Assembly: GCF_001522545.3 (NCBI RefSeq)
Contig: NC_031776.1
Span: forward strand, 34,203,042-34,267,041
Length of the DNA stretch: 64,000 nucleotides
Direction: 5' to 3'
Origin: Parus major
Lineage: Eukaryota > Chordata > Aves > Passeriformes > Paridae
A program made the position numbers and the translations under genes. The stretch's first letter is position 1; each line of letters opens with the position of its first letter. The notes below the pieces were generated by a model that saw only the letters and a list, made by a program, of their open reading frames with translations, had not been told where the DNA came from and made no database searches. Positions 1-13,000 of the stretch are shown here, piece by piece.

Positions 1-3000
1 TGCACTTGGATTGCTAACAACAAGCAGCCCGGTCTATCAAAAGAGAATATCATACAACCAGGAACAGCTTTTGATTTGTTCTATTCCAATAACCTGAGAA
101 AAGTTTATGGACATGCATTGCTGGCTAGACCTCAATTTTCACCAACCTGCATACTGGTTGGAATTTATAGCTCCACATCCCCACAGTAATGTAGGTAAAA
201 TTTACAGGCTGATTATCTGCTACTTCATAGGAAGAAAATTAGAGTTGATTTTATAACTGCACAACAGATATTTGGTCTTTGATACTTTGAGCAAGGACGT
301 GGGGTTTGGATGCTCCAATTAAAATGCCAAAAAATAAAAAAAAAAAAATTTAAGAAAAGGAGGGGGAAAAAATTGATGAACTTTATGGAGAAGGAAGCTT
401 TCAAAATGCAATTTATATTCTTTAGAAATGTTCCCAGAGAGTAAATTAAATGTATACCCTTCTATGTAAACACTATTTGTGCAGCAGTCATGTTATAAGT
501 TTAATAAAAAATGATGTATCACCTCTGTTTGTAAGATTTATAATTCACATGGCAGTAGTGAATCTGGGAGCCTGGCCACAATGCATTTTCTATACTTAAC
601 TCTGTTATCTACAGTATGAGGATGCTTGCAATATTGGCAAAAAGGGGCACAAGTAGTTCAGTATCTTTGCTTGACTACTTTTATTTTTTAATTTTTTTTT
701 TTTTTATAAGGAGACATTATTAAAATTGAAAGCTTGTATCTCAAAAGGCCAGAGTTACCCATGGGGTTAATGTTCTTAGCGAGACATGTTTAGGCAAATC
801 TATCCACTGTACTTTTATTAGCAGGTAATGAAAAGGTGTAAGTTAAAGTGTGAAAGGACTCTGTGTTTTTTGAAAACAGTACTTCAGCAAATAGCTTTAT
901 CTGGCAGAGACTCTTTGTATTGTAATTACATATAATACAAATCTTCACAATAATTCAGAGAGAGAAAATGCTAATGTGCAGGTTGTGGCAGAAACTAAAC
1001 CAAAGCAATGAGATTTGCAGCTACAGCTGATTCCCCATCTCACACTGTGATTTTTAACAATTTATTTCCCCACTCCTGTCTCCACTCTCTCGCTGAACCT
1101 CAGCTACAAAAGTTATTTCTCCTCTTATTTCTGCTGTGCTCCTTCTCCCCTCAGAGTGCAAAAGAGATAAACCCCCCAAACTGTTGGTTAAAGTAGATGG
1201 GAGTTGGTAGGAGGAACAAGAAAGAATTTCTAGCAGCTAAGCAGAATTTATATTAGGAACCAACTCCTAACATCCTTTCCAGCTTTCTGCTTGCCACTGC
1301 TCCAGTTTTGAAAACATGCAAAATTTATCTGACTTACCACAACAGCTTGAAGGACCAGCTTGGATAAATATGTATTTTTGTGATCTCTATTGGTTTTGCA
1401 CATATGGTATCATCTACCTGATTGATTGTAAGGGCTCCGTTGACTAAAAACTGAAGGGATTTTGGTGTATGCACTCATTCTGAAAATACATATTCATGGC
1501 AGGGCATGCCACAATCCCCTAAACGTGAAGTCACTGCCCTGCCCGGTGTCGGCGTCTCTCCCGTAATGAATCACCGGCGGATGGACCCCTGACACTTCGC
1601 CCTCCTGCAGTGGCTGCTGTCACCCTCCAGCTCCCAGCCACGTCCCTGACTCCAGCAAAAGGGCAAGGACCTGGCTGCCCTCCCCACCAGCCACCTCCCT
1701 CAAACCACAGACTTTCTGTGATGATCTCTTTTTTTCGTTATTTTTTTTTAATTTCAATTTCAACAAGGCCAAATTAATTGTTTGCGAAATGAAGAAACGG
1801 ATCCTGCAGCAATCTTATCCCTCTGATAACTCCTCACAATTTGCAACAGAGTTCCCTCTAGCCTCAGCCACGGAGCAGGGTCTGCATTTCTTCTTCTAAG
1901 AGTATTTTTTTCCTCCTTCCTTTCCCACTGCCACACACTACAAGGGAGACAGACTATATGAAAAAAAACACTGTAAAATAAATAACTGCCTTCACAGGGA
2001 AATGTGTTGGGCTTTTCCCCCTCTCTTTTACATCCTTATATCTGACCCTAATCTAGATCCCACCGCCAGTGACAGAAATATTGACATCAGCCGGGAAAAG
2101 ATCAGGTTTCTTTACACAGGGGACGAGTCCTGTAAACTCTGCTGTGTTGACAGAACCAGGTCCCGTGCTGGTGGGTCCTTCTGCTGGCCGAGAGAAGGTT
2201 TAAACACCATTCCTGCTCCCCTGTAGCCAAGGGAGCTTTCTCATTAACTTTAGTACCAGCATCATTACACCTCAAAAACAAATAGGGATGGATCCTGCTA
2301 CAGGAAGAACACGACCTGACTCTTAGTGCCCACAACAAGATGTTTCTGTATTGCAGAGTAAAAAGAATACTACAGTCTGGCCCAAGATTAATTAAAAAAC
2401 CCCTTGGAAGTTAGCTAAAAAAACCCCAAAATTTCTCCTCTGTATTTTTACAGTCAAGCTATAAACTCCTGATAAACAGAGGCCATGGTGGAAATGTTGA
2501 CACAAACCTCTGCTTGGCACTGGGAGCAGGCACAAACTCCTGTTACCTGCTCTGGTGAGAGTATTCATGGGTCCGTGATGAAGTAGGGGCACTCAGGATT
2601 TGTACAGCATTTTCCTTTTTATTCTGAAACTTGCTCAAAACCCAGTCCTCCAATTTTTGGTCACAGCTTTATCTCAGAAAAGACTGAATAGGTACTTAAA
2701 ATATTTTTCAAGAGAAAGAAAGAGGCGAGAGAAAGAGAAACCCCTGCCCATTCTTCTGAAATTTAAGTAGGCAGCCCTTGAAAGATCACTGAGAAAAGTC
2801 TGTATTTTCTCAGGTTTAACTAAATAATTTATGCATACTTTCACTTTGGCATGATGAAGCAATTTTAGCCTTTAAAACCCACAACTACTCAGGAGGGAAA
2901 AGGTCTGGTTCCTGCAACTTAAATAATTTAAACACCCAGGTGGAAATGTTTTCAGTGCTGCTCCTTTTTGAGACAAAGGAGGAAGACCCCAAAACTCTGG

Positions 3001-6000
3001 GACACTGAGAAGAAAAGGAGTGATAAAAGAGCCAGCCTCGGATATATTCAATATTGAGGGGAAATCCGGCATTGCTGGCTGGAAAAATATGACCAGCGAG
3101 ATGCTCACAGTACATAAATCCGCTAGGTAGAAACGCTTAGGAAAAAAAAGTCATTGGCCTAGAGCTACAACAAACATGCTTTGCAAAAGAGCACGGCAAA
3201 AATATCCCTCTGCCCTCTAACCCAAGTCAGAAATGGTTTGTGTACGCTTAAGGGTTAGGCAGATGTTAGGGGTCACTGAAGAAGCTGTGTGAAAAACTGC
3301 ACCACCAGCACCGGCTTCTGAATTTACAGAAATGAGTACGACGCTTAACTCCCAGCCCAGCAGCTCTGTGCCAGCAAGAAATGAAAACGTACCTGGGCTA
3401 CTTCACTCTTTCTCACTCTTAGATGGCAGATGTGAAACTCCTAAGACACATGCAGAAATTTATCAGCTTTAAGACAGGTAAGAACAGCTCTCTGAGTCAG
3501 TGTCCATCGCCCTCATGTTGGGTTTCACTACATGTGAGCACATAGACAATGACATGATGTCCTGGGGAAGGACAGGATGCCCAGTGGGAGCTGATGGTTC
3601 TGGGGTGAAACACTTAAAAAAACTCCCAAAACCAGAAAGAAAGAGCCAACAGTGTAGGTATTGCTAGAACTAGATAACTGGTAATGATTTCACATAGTAT
3701 TAAGCTCTGTTAATCAAGATGTCTCCCAGTAAATAGCATTACTGAAATGAACATTTGGCTCTGTCCCAAGGACAGACATGCCTAGGACTGCTCTCCCCTT
3801 TGGTATGTATCGACCAGAAAGTATTAGAGGGAGAGTTAGCAGTGACCCATATATCTAAAGCACCAGCATTTTCTGTTAGGGAAAAAATATCTGATTGTCC
3901 TTTCTAGCAGGCTTTAAAGCCTCTATTGTTTGGCGTGAGCCTTCAAAACATGGCAAGGAACAATGTCCCGGGGCTGGAGAGACGCCTTCTGCATGCCCAT
4001 GGAGCTCTCCTTGGGTTTTGCAGAGAATTGAACTCCTGAAAGTCCGAGATCCCTTCATTGCTCGTGTTCCTCAAGGGAACGGTGGTAGAACACCAAATTA
4101 ATAATGGTGCCCATCCCTCCCTGGCCGAGCTGGTCCCAATCCAGTGCTCACATGGCGTCAACATGGAGCAAACAGGAGGTGCCATGGGGAGGAGGAGGAG
4201 GAGGAGGAAGAAAAAGAGGGGAGGTCAAACCCAGCCATGCCCTCATGAGGGATTTTCCCCAGCACTCTTCACCTGTGATTTCCTTCTCCTCTGACAGACA
4301 CCTGAGAAGGGAAGCGAGAAACAAGCTGTGCTCCTCCGGGTACCCCTACTACATATTTTCCATGGCCTATTTCCTTTTTTCATTTTTTCCTACCAGGTGT
4401 CTCACTCAATATATCCTGATCAATGCAAAAAAGGGCAAAATTCATGCCTTGCAGCACTAGAAATGCTGCAATTGGTGTTGAAACTGATGCTCTTTCAGCA
4501 TAGATTTTTGTTGCTGTGCACATGAAGAGCTACTGGCTGCCAGCGTGTGTGTATATGAAGTAACACCACCTCCAGAGCCTGCTTCCCACCAGAATTTGAG
4601 CTTAAAATGGCTCAAAGTTTCTCCTATCTACATGTGCCTCATGGTCAGCTGAAATGTTCTTATTAGGCAGGTCCCCAACCTTATCCTCGCAGCCAAAAGG
4701 AAATGCGGAGTAGGGCATAAGAGGCTGTTGAAACCACATGTCGTGTTTGGGTTTGCTGTGTCATAATGATTTTATTCTGGTTGGGATAAGGCTTTTTGCA
4801 GCTGTTTTCCTATGGAACTGATGGCAAAGGGCAAGGACTCAGCTGATACTGAGCAAAACAGAACAGCAGCAAGAGGGGAGACGTCCCAACAGAGAAAACA
4901 TATCTGTTAAAAATGCATTATTTGTGTTGTTTTAAGTGTGCAAACTTCAGAAGCATTACCTGTGGTTAAGAGGTAAAAGAAGGGATGTGGAATGAGGCTT
5001 TGAACCTCAAGCCTTCAAGTATTTTCCCTTTCTTTTGACCTTCTGTATTTTCCCTTTTCTAAAGAGTGGTATTAATAGCAGCACTCCAGACACCACCTCC
5101 CCTGCAGGAAAGTGTGGGTGTCCTGGGTGTTTCTGGGTAGCACCTTTCTGCTACCAGAGGAAAGAAACTCTCCTTTCCCTGATTCCCTCACAGGTGGGAC
5201 TCCTACCTGGACAGGCAGGACGGCCTCATCCTCTAATTAATGTGTTAAAAAGTACAGCAGTTATCCCGTGGATGTGGCACCTCCTGCACTAAGTACCTGC
5301 CCCAAACCCCCAGCTCGTTGCTTTGGGATAGGAACATGCTTTGGGTGCCACTGAGTGGGTTCAAGTTTCTGCCAGTGCATACCTCGAGGTCAAAAGAGAA
5401 AATGAATTTTTAACATAAAAGCTCTGACTTGAAATTAAAAGTTATTTCCTCTTTCAATGCAATACTGAAGCACAACCCATTTCAGGATCGCATTTCATGG
5501 GAGAAAGTTAAACTTTCAAGGTTAATATTGTTTCTGAACAAAGTATATATCAGTATTTTTGGAGGCCTTTCTGCTGACTTATGTCTTGCACCCGTGAGTC
5601 TCGATGGGAACTGGAGACCTTGTGTTTGCAAACCTGTGCAATTTTGGGCACTAGAATAACCATTATATCAACACCAGGAACAAAGAAAGCTCAGGGACTG
5701 TGTGAAACTCCTCTCACAACAACCCAAAAAATAAAGAGGCAGCCCATTTGGCACCGAGCTCCCTGAGGAAACTGTGTGAACCCGAGGTGAAAGGCCTTTT
5801 CTTCTATTCCCAGGCTGCTAAACCATCTAGCTCTCCTCATTCATTACCTCGAGTTAAGCTTTGCAAGCTTACAGTAAACCTGGGAGAGCTCAGGTTTTGT
5901 ACAGAGGAATTTCACATTAGTGATTCGTTTCCCCCGCCTCCAGCCTGTTCCCCTGAATCTTCAAACAGAACACCTGATATAAACCTAAAATCCTAATCTA

Positions 6001-6982
6001 GCCTGAAGTGCATTAATAGGAGCTTTGATTTTTCTGTTTAAAAAAGAAGAGAATTAGCTCCATAATCCTACTAGTTATACTTCTAACAATATTATTTTAA
6101 GACAATTAATTCATATTTAAAAATAATGAAATTACTAGCACAAGACACTAAACTTCTTTTAGTATATTAAATTGGGCAGATTGCTTCTCTCCTTCTAATT
6201 ATGAATGTAGCAGTTACAAAAGAAACTGTCATTTTGATAGAGTAAAAGACAATCTGTCTGCCAAAAGTGTCCAACCATAATTCTAAAAAAAAAGTCATCT
6301 GCATCAAGAACATGCTACTTTGTTTGATGTACTGTCTTATTGGAAACCTAATTTGCTTTCAACCTCTGAGACAACACATAACATAAGTTTGTGTGACTAA
6401 TTTTCTTGGAAATATGAGTAATTAGAATAAGGGACCATTTCCATCGCAGGAATGGGTAGCTTGCAAAATCCGAAATAAAGACACTTTAAGTCTCTTTCTT
6501 TTCCCTTTCAGCCGTGTGTTCCTGAAGGGAGAGGGATGGCTTTGCACAGTGGAACGTAAGCTCACATGTAAATCGTGAACTACTGCAAAGTACGGAGAGG
6601 TTTATTACCTGAGGTGAGCACTCCCAGAGCTCCTGGAGTATAACAGCATTAGCCGTATGTTCTAACCGAGTCATAAAAATCAATAAACAGGAACCCCCCA
6701 CCTGTGCTATGGCCCCAGTGTTAAGTTTTATACACGTAGTAATAGTGCATATCAATTTTCACCACCCTTCCTACGCTAGCTATTACAAGGCGTACAACCA
6801 CCGGAGGGACTGCGAGAGCAGTGCCATTCATCCCACGGAGTTGTCCAGATGCCAGCTCCATTGCATCATTGTCAATTTTATTCTATCTACAACTGGACAA
6901 GGCTGCAGCCCCGGCTCCTATCCACCCACTCAACCCCGCAACAATTGCAAACTCTGTTCGGCTGGTTAAAGAGTTTACAAGC
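1..6982 (-). other. ZEB2: ZEB2 intron 2, distal part; no gene seen
   Basis: AT-rich, mostly unique sequence with no recognisable exon or transposon. The first coding bases of ZEB2 exon 3 (VNYDNV...) were looked for by eye here and elsewhere and not found. Local items: a GC-richer patch with CpGs at 1520-1690, poly-T/poly-A runs (about 690-706), and a (GGA)n tract at 4187-4210. Short open frames are not coding-like. Confidence 0.7.
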
Positions 6983-7175
6983 CAGCTGAAAGAAAACAGA
7001 ACAGTTGCATATTAATGCACCCAACCCCTGAAAGATCACATAATGGAGCGGGAGAAACGTGTAACTGCAACCAATATGGGATCTTGTCCAGCTGCCGCAG
7101 CCTGTGGATCAGTGACCGGGTTTTTAAATAAATTAATGATAAGCATCCATATGCAGCTGCGCCAGGTTTCAGCTG
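6983..7175. promoter_or_regulatory. Candidate enhancer: POU site and four CAGCTG E-boxes
   Basis: Four CAGCTG E-boxes lie at 6983-6988, 7089-7094, 7154-7159 and 7170-7175. Between the first two is TGCATATTAATGCA (7006-7019), an inverted pair of TGCAT/ATGCA halves that also contains CATATTAAT, a BRN2-type POU site. This density of bHLH and POU motifs in unique intronic DNA suits a neural enhancer. Conservation was not tested. Confidence 0.4.
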
Positions 7176-8390
7176 CAACTGGTTGTGTTGCTGGAGGCTC
7201 CTTAGTTGCCCAGAGGTATGGGAAGCATGGGTCGTCAAAGCTACTGGATGCTAAAAATCAAACAGCCCTACAGATGTGGTAGCTCTGCCAGGTTGCAAAA
7301 ATAACCACTAAATCACGCTTATCTTATAATTAGAAAGAATGCCCTTGATAAGGCAGGGAGGAGTATGAGAATAAACCTTTGCCACGTACTTTCCACTATT
7401 CATTAATCTATGGAAATAAGAGTGGCAGGTTTATGTAAGTATCATGGAGTCCAGGAAAGTTGGTTGCTTCTTGTTTTCCAATCAGGACCAAAAATAAAAC
7501 CAAAAAACAAACCAAAAAAACCCCACAAAACTTTGAGGAATATTTCATTCTACAGGCATCCTTTAAAAGTGTCAGGCTTTCTAATTACAGCCCCAAAATG
7601 ACCACTGAAGCCTTTAGCAAGTAATGAGAAGCACTTGAGGATGAAGGCTTTGATTCTGAAATAAGTCTGACCTAAGAGTAGTCTCCCTTTATGAAGCTGT
7701 GGTAGCTTCAGTTTTAATAGGCAAGAAGGAAAGAAAAAATAGGGGAAAAAAAAAAAACAACCCAGCACTTGACGATGACCCTTTCTCCCCTCCCCAACAA
7801 AAAGACAAGGAGTTTTATCTGCCTGAGGTTGCCTCTGATAGTGCTTATGGTCCGGAAGTACCACTCATGGGCACTTAAAGCAGCATCACTCAGAAGCATA
7901 AAAATAGAATAAAGTTGTACAGCAAATGAGAAATTATGATATAACTCAAGTGTTGTGACACGAAACAAGCAAAACAAACACTCCCAACATTCCCTGGAAC
8001 TGATAAAAATCTATCTGAAATTAGTAGTGCCATCAAGGTGCTGCTTAGGCTGAAGAAGTGCCTTTAAAAGCTCTCTGCAGTGAGAGTCAGGACTGCTTTG
8101 TGGTGAAGTTAACCATTTTAGGCAATGGGAAGAAAGTAAGACCATTGTAGTTGTGAACAGCTGGCATACAATAGATAATTTAAGGGAAAGTGACCCTCAT
8201 GTATAATTTTTAACTGAAGAACTGTCAAGCCCCATTAGTTCCAATAGGGCCTGGTAGCACCGAGGTAGGTTTATAGGGGCTTTGTATGAGAAGAGTTTCC
8301 AGCAGAGAAGCAAAAAAAAAAAAAATCATTTTAAGGAACTTTGTGGATTCAGAATTAGTTCCTTTTTTTTTTTTTTTTTTTTTTAATCTT
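7176..8390 (-). other. ZEB2: ZEB2 intron 2 segment; no gene seen
   Basis: Unique AT-rich sequence. Poly-A runs at about 7747-7757 and 8310-8323 and a 23-T run at 8362-8384. I see no exon or transposon. Confidence 0.65.
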
Positions 8391-8575
8391 AGCTGCTGTT
8401 TGAGACAATGACATCTCTGCTTTCCTTTCAGAGGGGAACCCAGAAAACAGTAGAAGTATATTTTGGAGCCTGTTTAACCAATTACTGCTGCTTGAAACAA
8501 CAGCATCTCTGCTTTTCTTTTCAGAAGAGAACCCAGAAAATGGTAAAAACATATTTTGGAGCCAGTTTTGCCATG
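8391..8575. repeat. 93-bp imperfect tandem duplication
   Basis: Copy 1 is 8391-8482 and copy 2 is 8483-8575. Shared landmarks keep a 92-93 bp offset: CATCTCTGC at 8412 and 8504, AACCCAGAAAA at 8437 and 8530, ATTTTGGAGCC at 8460 and 8553. Each copy contains a pyrimidine tract ending in TTTCAG, so a plus-strand acceptor-like site is duplicated too. No known repeat family was recognised. Confidence 0.85.
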
Positions 8576-10021
8576 TTCTGAGCCACATGTGCTGATAATG
8601 CTGAGGAATTCTGAGAGACACCCATTAAATGTGGAAACCGTGCTGTTAAATCTACGTCACCACCTTGGCCAGTGAATAAAAAGGCAAGTAAAAGAGCAAG
8701 GAAAGAAAGCAGGACTCCTTAAATAAGTGCAAATAATGAAGGGTAGAACCTGAGTAGAACATAAAAAGTGAGCAAGTTAGGTAAAATAAAGCTCCGGCAC
8801 CGCTTCTGCAGACGTATTTTAGAGGCCAGTCCAACATTATAAACAATTGCTATAAAACCTGAAAGGTCCAGGTGTCGCTAAGTCATGTTTACTTTATGGC
8901 TTTCACTTTGCTATTTGGCAGAACTTCTAAGGACGCACTGAGTGATGTTGCCCTTAACTTAAAGCGCTATAACTTTCTTGCCCAAACTTAAAAGAGATAC
9001 TGTAAAATTATTTAGCAACTTCCTGGGCCATAAACCCAGGGCCCTCTCCTGAGTGTCAGTCAGCCCCGCTTTAAATGCTGCAGTTTGATGGTGGGTGTGT
9101 GGTGGGTCTTGGGGACCCAATGGGAATTGGGGTAAAGAGGGGGAAGACTGAGCAAGTTCCTGTCCTCCTTCAAAGGGCTCAAGCTCTAGGCAGCCTTGGG
9201 CCTTCTGCATCCTTGAAGGTGTGGGGAAAATCAGGGAAAAAAGCAGTAAATGCAGACAAAGATTTGGGCTTTTCTCCTTTCCTTGTGGAGTTCTTCCTTG
9301 GGGAAAGTGGTGTGGCAGGAAGGTGTGGGTTTGGGAGAAGTTATCTCCCTGCACTGCTGGGGTCCCACCATGCTTTCCGTAGGAACCAAGGGTGGGTGAG
9401 TGCCACAAAACCACAATGCTGTCATAGCTGAGGTCAATGTTGGGTTTAAAGTAAATAAGATTAGCCAAGTCTGGCCTTAACGAGTTGACTTAAGGCCTAT
9501 ATATTAAAAAAAAATAAAAAAAATGTCATTTAAAGAAATGATAAAAGAATCATTCTTTTACTCTACTCAGATAATATGACAATAAAGCCAGGAGTTATAG
9601 GTACTGCAGATTGTCCTTTACTAGACACTCTATTACATGTAGTCATTAGGCCAGCTATAAAAAGAAGGTTTAAATACTAATGTATTTTTTAATTTGTTTT
9701 ATACCCTAAACAAGCAATCAATGTACATTAATAAACATAATTGTTTTTTTGGCATTTGTCCATTCATTTGGTCTACCTTGTCAGCTCCGGCAAACACATC
9801 AGCAAAATTCAGTAACCACAATACACAAGAAGGAAACACCAATGAGGCCATCTCAAATATGCAGAATGTATTGAATTACTTTTCTGCTCCACTATTGACA
9901 GACTGAAACCCCCAAAGTTGACCATAACTGTCCTCCTGTCCATCTTAAACAATGACTTTGACAGGTTTTTGTCCACAAATACAGCTTTGGAGTGCTGTTG
10001 CAAAGAGCCTTTAACGAGGTG
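8576..10021 (-). other. ZEB2: ZEB2 intron 2 segment; no gene seen
   Basis: Mostly AT-rich with a GC-richer island at about 9030-9420. That island has long open frames on both strands but no family signature, codon bias or splice structure that I can recognise. Confidence 0.6.
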
Positions 10022-10068
10022 GTAAATATGTTTACCTTTGATAAGGTGAGCTGCCTGATAAGATAAGG
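10022..10068. promoter_or_regulatory. Candidate enhancer core: FOX pair plus GATA triplet
   Basis: GTAAATATGTTTAC (10022-10035) is a head-to-head pair of forkhead sites. It is followed by three WGATAAG sites at 10039-10045, 10056-10062 and 10061-10067. Five sites in 47 bp is dense for a random intron. FOX/GATA clusters are typical of endothelial, blood and endoderm enhancers, and ZEB2 acts in blood stem and myeloid cells. Motif-based inference only. Confidence 0.4.
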
Positions 10069-13000
10069 TGGATGGCCACTTTTCAAAAGCAAACATGCAC
10101 AGAGCTCAGAGCTTTCACCCAGGAGCTGTGCTGGATCTGATCAGCATAAGGAAATGTCTACTCGCTCCGAAATAGCTTCCTGAAATCAATTTGTTCCTTT
10201 TCAGTTTTAATTATAAAATACCACTCGCTAGAGAGAGATTTATTCACTCAAGAGGGTGCAACGTTGGAGAGGGATGTGCAAAAGGTGCTCATCGCTGTAG
10301 TCTCAGCAATTAGGGTGCAAGTCTCAGTTTAACTAGGACACTGTGGGTATCTACCTCCTGGTGTGTCACCTCCAAGCAATCCCATCCAAGGGACATCCTG
10401 CAAATGGAAAAGATCAGGAAATATCTCAGAGGAGGAGGCTCTCATTGGTCTGGTATGATTATCCTGAGTGCCAGTGACCAGAGACATGCGTGCCAACAAA
10501 AAGCTCCACTGGGGGCAAAATCTGTGTTGTGACCCTATGATGTTTCCTGACATCTCTACCAGGTCCTCTCCGTAGGTGACCCCACTGTGACAATCCTGGC
10601 TGGCCCGTCGGTTGTGGGCAAGGATAAGGGAAGCAACGTGGGCAGTGTCTGCACCACAGAAATCTCTTAAAATGTCATTTGTCGGGGGAGAGGAAAACAA
10701 AATTGTTGCGAGAGCAACAGAAGCTGCGAAGTCCAAAATGGGAGCTCTACTAAAGCCTTTAACGCACTAGGAAATTTATGAAAACATGAATAAAAGGTAA
10801 CTTATTCAGTGTCAGCCTTACATATTTATAGTTTAAAAATTAGTCAAAGTTTATGTCCCGAGGTTGCACCTACAGGAAGCCAGATGTGTGCCTTCTGCAT
10901 GTGACCTAAGACAGGCCTGAAGCAACAACTAGATAATTTCTCGCTCATACTCCACACCGTCGATCGCGGCGGCTTTCTGAGGTGAGAGAATCTGACAGCA
11001 CTAACTCTCCAGGGCAGAACTTTCCAGTCAAGTGGATCAACGGACTGAAAATCTCTTATGAATAGTCATTAGGCCTTCATTACAAACCCCTCACAACCCA
11101 GTTCTCTTTTCGCAACCAAATGCCTTTTGTCATCTTCACAAGGTGCATCATTTAATTACCAATTGATTTCTTTATATATGACAACATGTCAGATAGCAAA
11201 ATACAGTGTATCTCCCTTAGGGGGAGAAGTCTGTTAACTATCAGCATGCCAGATTACTGAATTTAGCTGGAAGACAGCTATTCCCTCCACTGCGCCTTTA
11301 TTTTAACTTGCTTTCCAGTTTTCCAGAGAAGCAACGCGGGGAAGAGGCAAAGGCAAGGAGCAGCGCAAGGAGGGATTATTCCCCCCCCATTCTGTCAAGA
11401 AATTAAAGCTGACTTCCAGCGTTTCTCACTCTGTTTTTAGGCAGGGGCACCCCATGCACGCACACATGTACGTTGGCATTGGCGGCTGTGTGCACACACA
11501 GAGCTGGGCTCAAACACGTCAAACAATTGTTCTCATTATCCCAGGAATTTACCCAGCTTCTGACTTTGCTAGCACGCTGAATCTTCCCCTTCACAACTGC
11601 AGCCTGATAATCAAGCCAGTACTGTATTAATAAGCTGAATAATAAGGGAATTTCAGAAATGTACAGGACTATTATACCGTAACAATAAAACCTCAAACTG
11701 AGTAAACCAGAGCAGTGCTGAAGGTAGGCGTCGGGAAAGAATGAAACCAGTGTTGCAGTAATGCACTCCATTGTATGGCAGTGTAAATGCCTGCTTCTTT
11801 CATACACAGAAGCTACATTACATGAGTCCGAAATGTTCTCAGAGCATCACTGTGCCTGGTTGTGATAGAACCTGGCACCAGCAAGCACTGAAAGCTGACA
11901 TTATACTGTAGGATGTGCTGCAGGTGTGCAGGCCTGCGAACGTGCTCTAATTACATATTTTCCTGCAGAGCAACAATTAAGGTCGCCAAAATAATTGCCA
12001 GTTTCTTAATCCCTCTCTAACAAGACTGACATAAGGAATGGTTTATTTTTCTCTGGTTATTTTGAAAGGGTTCTCAAGATTTTGGGGTTTTTTTTCTAGC
12101 GCGCTGCATAAAACTAATTCTTATGTTCAAATGTGTGATTATAGCCATTGTTGCTGCTGGGATGGGTTTTTTTAAGGCCAAACATTTTCTGAATTCTAGA
12201 GTACAACTAAAATAATGAAGAAATGCTGATTGTATAACCTGGTGTGCTGTTTCAACATTTTCCCTGCAAGAAAGTACTTCCTTTCCCTTTCTGCATGCAT
12301 TTGCTCTGTGTTTTGGGGCTCTTTTTCAAGACTACAAGCTCCAGGTCAGTGCTCAAAGCCCTCCACAGTGGCATTAGGACTGCACTATTCCAGTCAGGCA
12401 GCCAGAGAACTACAGAGTCCTCTCTGTGTCCAGAGTTCAATAAAGAATCACCTTTATTTTCATTACAACTGGCCTTATCTACTGTGGGAGACATTACAGA
12501 GGCTTCTTTCTCAGCGGCGTCAAGCACTCGACTTCAAACAATTGAAACAATTGTAGTACATGAGACAGAAAGGAGATGTCTGGTGCATCTATTTGCAAAG
12601 CTGAGGCATTTAACAGCAACCATTATACATTGTAGTTATATATAGCTCTCTTGTAGACCTTGGGAATAGTGGCCAGTATGAGTCAAACCCAGAGCTGGGA
12701 TCAACAGCCGCAAGTCAACTGATTTTCATCAAGAAGCACCGAGTGATACGAGCCAGGAGCCCTCCATCCCTTCCCTCTGACTCTTACAGAGCTGGAAACT
12801 GTTGGATAAAGCTGTGTTCTCAGCCTCCACACAGAGACCTTCTCCTCTTGTAAGGCCCTAGAGCTTCAGGCTCACCTCAAGCCTTGGCTCTCATCTTGAC
12901 TGAAGAGGTACCTTGGCACACCTAACCTTTGAGGTGACTTCTGCAGGACCTGGGTCAGACCCACCCAGTGTTTCTGAATAAAGCCTCTGGAAGGTATTTT

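Noticed and set aside
10329..10736. 135-codon minus-strand open frame
   Set aside because: No recognisable domain or splice-linked partner, and it sits in the middle of the ZEB2 intron.
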